Assembly: GCA_947426945.1 (NCBI GenBank)
Contig: CANEFX010000012.1
Location: 16,987-80,986, forward strand
Direction: 5' to 3'
Length of the DNA: 64,000 nucleotides
Origin: an uncultured Bacillota bacterium
Lineage (GTDB): Bacteria; Bacillota; Clostridia; Oscillospirales; Oscillospiraceae
Shown in pieces: positions 60,522 to 64,000 of the stretch (position 1 is the stretch's first letter; each line of letters begins with the position of its first letter). The translations under genes were made by a program, and so were the position numbers. The notes beneath the pieces are model-generated. The model worked only from the letters and a program-made list of their open reading frames with translations. It ran no database searches and had not been told where the DNA came from.

Positions 60522-61006
60522 TACTTTGCCACCCCTCGTTCCTTCAGAGAGTTGAGCAGACCGCCGCTTTTAATAATTCCATTGATAAACTCTGGGAAAG
60601 GCGCGGCCTGGTAAGTCTTTCCGGTAGTCACATCGGTGATTACGCCGCTGGCAAAATCCACCTCCACCCGCTCTCCAGCCCTGATCTCCTCGGCGGCCTG
60701 GGGACACTCCACAATGGGCAGGCCGATGTTGATGGCGTTGCGGTAGAAGATGCGGGCGAAGGAGGGGGCAATCACACACCTCACCCCGCAGGATTTGATA
60801 GCCAGAGGGGCGTGCTCCCGACTGGAGCCGCAGCCAAAGTTGGCCCCGGCCACGATGATGTCCCCCGCCTCTACGGTGGAGGCAAATTTTTCGTCAATAT
60901 CCTCCATGCAGTGGCTTGCCAACGCCGCCGGGGAGGGGTCGTTCAGGTGCCGCGCCGGGATGATCACATCGGTATCCACGTTGGCGCCGTATTTGTAAAC
61001 TTTCAT
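60521..61006 (-). CDS. leuD: 3-isopropylmalate dehydratase small subunit
   Basis: 161 residues. VYKYGANVDTDVIIPARHLN, GANFGCGSSREHAP and ARIFYRNAINIGLP are diagnostic of the LeuD swivel domain in its short form. It acts with LeuC. AAGGA precedes ATG 61006. Confidence 0.95.
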   Translation of the reverse strand: MKVYKYGANVDTDVIIPARHLNDPSPAALASHCMEDIDEKFASTVEAGDIIVAGANFGCGSSREHAPLAIKSCGVRCVIAPSFARIFYRNAINIGLPIVECPQAAEEIRAGERVEVDFASGVITDVTTGKTYQAAPFPEFINGIIKSGGLLNSLKERGVAK

Positions 61007-61022
61007 GGTATCCTTTCCTTTC

Positions 61023-61457
61023 CTACGCAATGATTACATGGTAACCCGGTTTTGTTTTGCCGATCTCAATATGCTCCTGATATCCGGCGATATAAAAGGG
61101 GATGTTGTCCTCCTCCCCCTTAGTCAGGCGGCCCTTGACCTTCTCCCATACCTTGATGACCACAAGGAAATCCGGGTGCCCCGCCGCCAAACCGGGCTGC
61201 TGTTCCTCCTCGATCCAGAAGTACTCCCCGCCGTAATTCCGGCGGGCCACTTCAAATACATAACAGCCTGTCATGGAGTAGAGGTCGAAAAAAGCCTCCT
61301 TCTTTAATTCCTCACGCCGCTTCCCAAGCCCATCCAGCATCTCGTCGATCTCCGCCAGGCTCTCGACGGAATAATCCAGCGGAGTATCAAAATACTGCTG
61401 CATGTTCTGGACGAAGTTGTTTGCGGTGTTGACTACATCCTCGGTCAAATCCCGCAC
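61023..61457 (-). CDS. Small unknown protein in the leu operon (between leuC and leuD)
   Basis: 144 residues from GTG 61457 (GTGAGG about six bases upstream, 7 bases after leuC). Starts MRDLTEDVVNTANNFVQNMQ, contains LDYSVESLAEIDEMLDGLGK and later YVFEVARRNYGGEYFWIEEE. The layout (helical N-terminus, then a small alpha/beta domain) is like small DUF proteins found near immunity genes, but I cannot name it. It is co-translated with leu genes. Confidence 0.72.
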   Translation of the reverse strand: MRDLTEDVVNTANNFVQNMQQYFDTPLDYSVESLAEIDEMLDGLGKRREELKKEAFFDLYSMTGCYVFEVARRNYGGEYFWIEEEQQPGLAAGHPDFLVVIKVWEKVKGRLTKGEEDNIPFYIAGYQEHIEIGKTKPGYHVIIA

Positions 61458-61464
61458 AGCAGCC

Positions 61465-62721
61465 TCACTTCCTCGGGTCGGCCACGCACCCGGCGATGGC
61501 GGAGGCGGCGGCCACGGCGGGGGAGGCCAAAATAATCTCTGAGGTGGTGTGGCCCATGCGGCCCACGAAGTTGCGGTTGGTGGTGGACACGGTGCGCTCC
61601 CCCTCAGCCATCACCCCCATGTGCCCGCCCAGGCAGGGGCCGCAGGTGGGGGTGGACACCGCCGCGCCCGCCTCGATGAAGGCCTGGATTAATCCCTCCT
61701 CCATGGCCTGAAGGACGATGGCCTGTGTGGCAGGAATAACCACACACCGCACATTATCAGCCACCTTTTTGCCCTTCATAATGGCGGCGGCGATGCGCAG
61801 GTCGCTGATGCGCCCGTTGGTGCAGGAGCCAATGACCACCTGGTTGATGGGGGTTCCGGCCACCTCAGACACCACCTTGGTGTTCTCGGGCAGGTGGGGC
61901 AGGGCCACGGTGGGCTCCAGCTTGTCCAAGTCGATAACCACCTCCCGGTCGTAGACGGCGTCCGGGTCGGCGGAAAAAGCCTCGCAGGGGCGGTTGACGC
62001 GGCCGTTGATATACTCCATGGTCTTTTCATCCACGGGGAAAATACCGTTCTTGCCGCCCGCCTCAATTGCCATATTGGAAATGGTAAACCGGTCGTCCAT
62101 GGACAGGGAGGAGACCCCCTCCCCGGCAAACTCCAGGGACTGGTACAGAGCCCCGTCCACACCGATCTCCCCGATAAGATGGAGGATCACGTCCTTGCCG
62201 GACACGTGGGGCTGGAGCTTACCCTTCAGGGTCACCCTGATGGCGGAGGGCACCTTGAACCAGAGCAGGCCAGTAGCCATACCGGCGGCCATGTCAGTGG
62301 AGCCCACGCCGGTGGAGAAGGCCCCCAGAGCGCCGTAGGTGCAGGTGTGGGAATCGGCTCCGACGATGACCTCGCCGGGGGCGCACAGCCCCTTCTCGGG
62401 CAGGAGGGCGTGCTCCACCCCCATCTGTCCCACATCAAAGAAGTTGGTAATCCCATGCTTACGGGCAAACTCCCTAGCCTGCTTGCACAACTGAGCGGAC
62501 TTGATGTCTTTGCAGGGGGTGTAGTGGTCCAGGACGATGGCGATTTTGTCCCGGTCGAAGACTTGGGTAAAGCCCGCCTTTTCAAACTCGGTGATGGCCA
62601 CGGGAGTGGTGATGTCGTTGCCCAGCACCAGGTCCAGCCTGGCCTCGATAAGCTGGCCGGGCTCCACCCTGTCCAGCCCGGCGGCCTTGGCTAAAATTTT
62701 CTGCGTCATTGTCATTCCCAT
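61465..62721 (-). CDS. leuC: 3-isopropylmalate dehydratase large subunit
   Basis: 418 residues, the shorter archaeal/clostridial type. Aconitase-fold enzyme with a [4Fe-4S] cluster; ligands probably in [44 protein letters not shown] and [20 protein letters not shown] are conserved. AGGAGG ten bases upstream of ATG 62721. No leuA gene is present in the window. The promoter lies in the 105-bp gap shared with the next, divergent gene. Confidence 0.95.
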   Translation of the reverse strand: MGMTMTQKILAKAAGLDRVEPGQLIEARLDLVLGNDITTPVAITEFEKAGFTQVFDRDKIAIVLDHYTPCKDIKSAQLCKQAREFARKHGITNFFDVGQMGVEHALLPEKGLCAPGEVIVGADSHTCTYGALGAFSTGVGSTDMAAGMATGLLWFKVPSAIRVTLKGKLQPHVSGKDVILHLIGEIGVDGALYQSLEFAGEGVSSLSMDDRFTISNMAIEAGGKNGIFPVDEKTMEYINGRVNRPCEAFSADPDAVYDREVVIDLDKLEPTVALPHLPENTKVVSEVAGTPINQVVIGSCTNGRISDLRIAAAIMKGKKVADNVRCVVIPATQAIVLQAMEEGLIQAFIEAGAAVSTPTCGPCLGGHMGVMAEGERTVSTTNRNFVGRMGHTTSEIILASPAVAAASAIAGCVADPRK

Positions 62722-62769
62722 AGAAACGATACCTCCTTGCGGTTTATGGAAGGGATTTTACCACAGGGC

Positions 62770-62799
62770 TTGTCAAAAGAATGTAAAGCATGTTACAAT
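62770..62799 (+). promoter_or_regulatory. Promoter of the membrane protein-crp operon
   Basis: TTGTCA (62770-62775), 18-bp spacer, TACAAT (62794-62799). The opposite strand has TTGACA at 62771-62776 for leuC, with a weak -10. Confidence 0.6.
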
Positions 62800-62826
62800 A
62801 AGAAAAATTTTTTAGGGGGCCAAAGC

Positions 62827-63303
62827 ATGGGCCATCTCGGTTTTTCCTATGTGGGACTTTTTTACTTGATTTTGCTCTTTCTTCCCAACCTGCTTTGGGC
62901 CAAAAATAAGCCGGAAGGCTACGACCCATCCGGAGAAAACCCCGTTCTGCTGCTGTTGGAACGGGCAGGCGAGGTCTCCGTTACCTGCTGCGCGGTGATG
63001 TTCTCCGACTTCAACCTGCGGTCCTGGTCCCTCTGGAGCCTGTGGCTGGCCGCTTCTCTCTCGCTCATGTCTCTGTATGAGATCTGGTGGGTGCGGTATT
63101 TCTGCTCGCAAAAGACACAGAAGGATTTTTACTGCAGTTTACTGGGCGTCCCCGTGGCCGGGGCCACCCTGCCGGTGCTGGCCTTTCTCCTGTTGGGCAT
63201 TTATGGCAGGGTGGTCTGGATGATTTTGGCGGCGGTCATTCTGGGGATTGGACACATCGGTATCCATCTCCAGCACCGCCGACAGTCGGAGGGCCAGCTA
63301 TGA
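62827..63303 (+). CDS. Four-helix membrane protein, unknown
   Basis: 158 residues with four hydrophobic helices (YVGLFYLILLFLPNLLWAKN; LWSLWLAASLSLMSLYEIWW; LLGVPVAGATLPVLAFLLLG; WMILAAVILGIGHIGIHL). No family recognised. GGGGG eight bases before the ATG. Its stop overlaps the Crp/Fnr gene by ATGA. Confidence 0.8.
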   Translation: MGHLGFSYVGLFYLILLFLPNLLWAKNKPEGYDPSGENPVLLLLERAGEVSVTCCAVMFSDFNLRSWSLWSLWLAASLSLMSLYEIWWVRYFCSQKTQKDFYCSLLGVPVAGATLPVLAFLLLGIYGRVVWMILAAVILGIGHIGIHLQHRRQSEGQL

Positions 63304-63929
63304 ACCACGAGCTGGACTTCCCCGCCGGGATTTGGGAGCCTTTTGCCCGGAGCCGTCCGCCGGTGCGCTGCTCCCCCGGCTACCTTATCTATTTACAGAA
63401 CACGGAGGCCACCTGTTTTTACTACCTGAAATCGGGCAAAGTGAAAAGCTTTATTCAGTCGGAGGACGGCGTGGAGCGGGTGCTGAATATCTACCACATC
63501 GGGAGCCTCTTCGGAGAGGCCTCCTTCTTTGACGAGCTGCCCCGGGTGTCCTCAGCGGCGGCGCTGACCCCCTGCGAGATTGTCCCCATTGACCGGGAAC
63601 TGGTGACCCAGGAGTTCGCCAAGAACCCGGAACTGGCCCTGGCCATGATGAAATACCTGGCCCGGACGGTGCGGCTGCTCTCCGGCCAGGTGGACCAGAT
63701 GGCCTTCCGCCCCGCCCGGTGGCGGGTGGCCAACTATCTTCTCACCCTTACCCCCGCCGCCGGGGTCCTCTCCTGTACCCAGGAGGACATTGCCGCCGCC
63801 GTCTCGGCCAGCCGGGTGACGGTGAGCCGCATCCTCAATGAGCTGGCCCGAAATGGCTGGGTAGAGCTGGGCTACCGCAGTGTCAGGGTGGCCCAGCCGG
63901 AGGAGCTTCAAGCGTTATGTAAATTATAA
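63300..63929 (+). CDS. Crp/Fnr family transcriptional regulator
   Basis: 209 residues. Cyclic-nucleotide-binding-like barrel (about 20-130: CFYYLKSGKVKSFIQSEDGV, IYHIGSLFGEASFFDELPRV) and a C-terminal HTH_Crp domain (about 150-205: LSCTQEDIAAAVSASRVTVS, RILNELARNGWVEL). The Cys residues do not form the Fnr Fe-S pattern, and the Crp cAMP-contact Arg/Ser are not apparent, so the ligand is unknown. Coupled to the upstream membrane protein gene. Confidence 0.9.
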   Translation: MNHELDFPAGIWEPFARSRPPVRCSPGYLIYLQNTEATCFYYLKSGKVKSFIQSEDGVERVLNIYHIGSLFGEASFFDELPRVSSAAALTPCEIVPIDRELVTQEFAKNPELALAMMKYLARTVRLLSGQVDQMAFRPARWRVANYLLTLTPAAGVLSCTQEDIAAAVSASRVTVSRILNELARNGWVELGYRSVRVAQPEELQALCKL

Positions 63930-64000
63930 GAGGACACGGGACTGCTGAACTGCTCCAGTAAAAACGGACAATAGACAAAAGGCCCCCTGTGTAGGAAAAT

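Noticed and set aside
62722..62826. T-box or leucine attenuator before leuC
   Set aside because: The intergenic gap is only 105 bp and shows no T-box sequence or terminator facing leuC.
1..64000. CRISPR array
   Set aside because: No series of regularly spaced direct repeats was seen, and no cas genes are present.

Overview
The window looks like a piece of a GC-rich, anaerobic, spore-lineage Firmicute of the Oscillospiraceae type (Flavonifractor, Intestinimonas or Lawsonibacter relatives). The clues are a yaaL-bofA pair, an ATP-forming PEP carboxykinase, a butyryl-CoA:acetate-type CoA-transferase, a butyrate-producer style mgl sugar importer, and GC-rich interspersed palindromes with their own REP-associated transposase. 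This assignment is inference from gene content; no rRNA is present.

Layout. 1-3.8 kb: the end of an unrecognised gene, an ECF sigma factor with an RsgI/PepSY-type anti-sigma factor, and bioY behind a BirA-like operator. 4-13 kb: tRNA-Gly, then a type IIA topoisomerase pair (parE-like and parC-like) separated by a small membrane protein and a transposase, then YitT, a LUD protein and a lipoprotein. 12.8-23 kb: an SLH surface protein, yaaL-bofA, two tRNA-Ser genes, ksgA, pckA, several conserved unknowns, a yerC-methyltransferase-hslO operon and pfkA. 23-31 kb: one long leftward operon, larE-larB-larC-nikABCDE, which couples nickel import to assembly of the nickel-pincer nucleotide cofactor. It starts from a strong promoter followed by a structured leader that ends in an intrinsic terminator. 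31-36.7 kb: tRNA-Leu, an RpiR regulator, a GltS-like carrier, an ornithine-cyclodeaminase-family enzyme and an NhaC antiporter, with repeated CGGAA boxes at the promoter. 36.9-38.5 kb: an orphan DUF4157 protein with two separate HExxH motifs. 38.6-43.3 kb: mglBAC, whose permease carries a 200-residue coiled-coil extension. 43.8-57.6 kb: membrane proteins, a voltage-gated K+ channel, a BTAD regulator, a phosphoesterase, DUF2156, a decayed surface-protein remnant, DUF4358, SGNH, DegV, a second NhaC, an AT-rich P-loop protein, shikimate kinase and a DEAD-box helicase. 57.7-64 kb: a CoA-transferase, leuC-x-leuD-y-leuB with two small unknown genes between the leu genes, a membrane protein and a Crp/Fnr regulator.

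The most interesting points are the nickel/NPN operon with its terminator-bearing leader RNA, the transposase that carries near-identical copies of a GC-rich palindrome in frame inside its own coding sequence (related copies lie elsewhere in the window), and the double-zincin DUF4157 protein with no secretion system beside it. All names rest on reading motifs and translated sequence; no database search was run.
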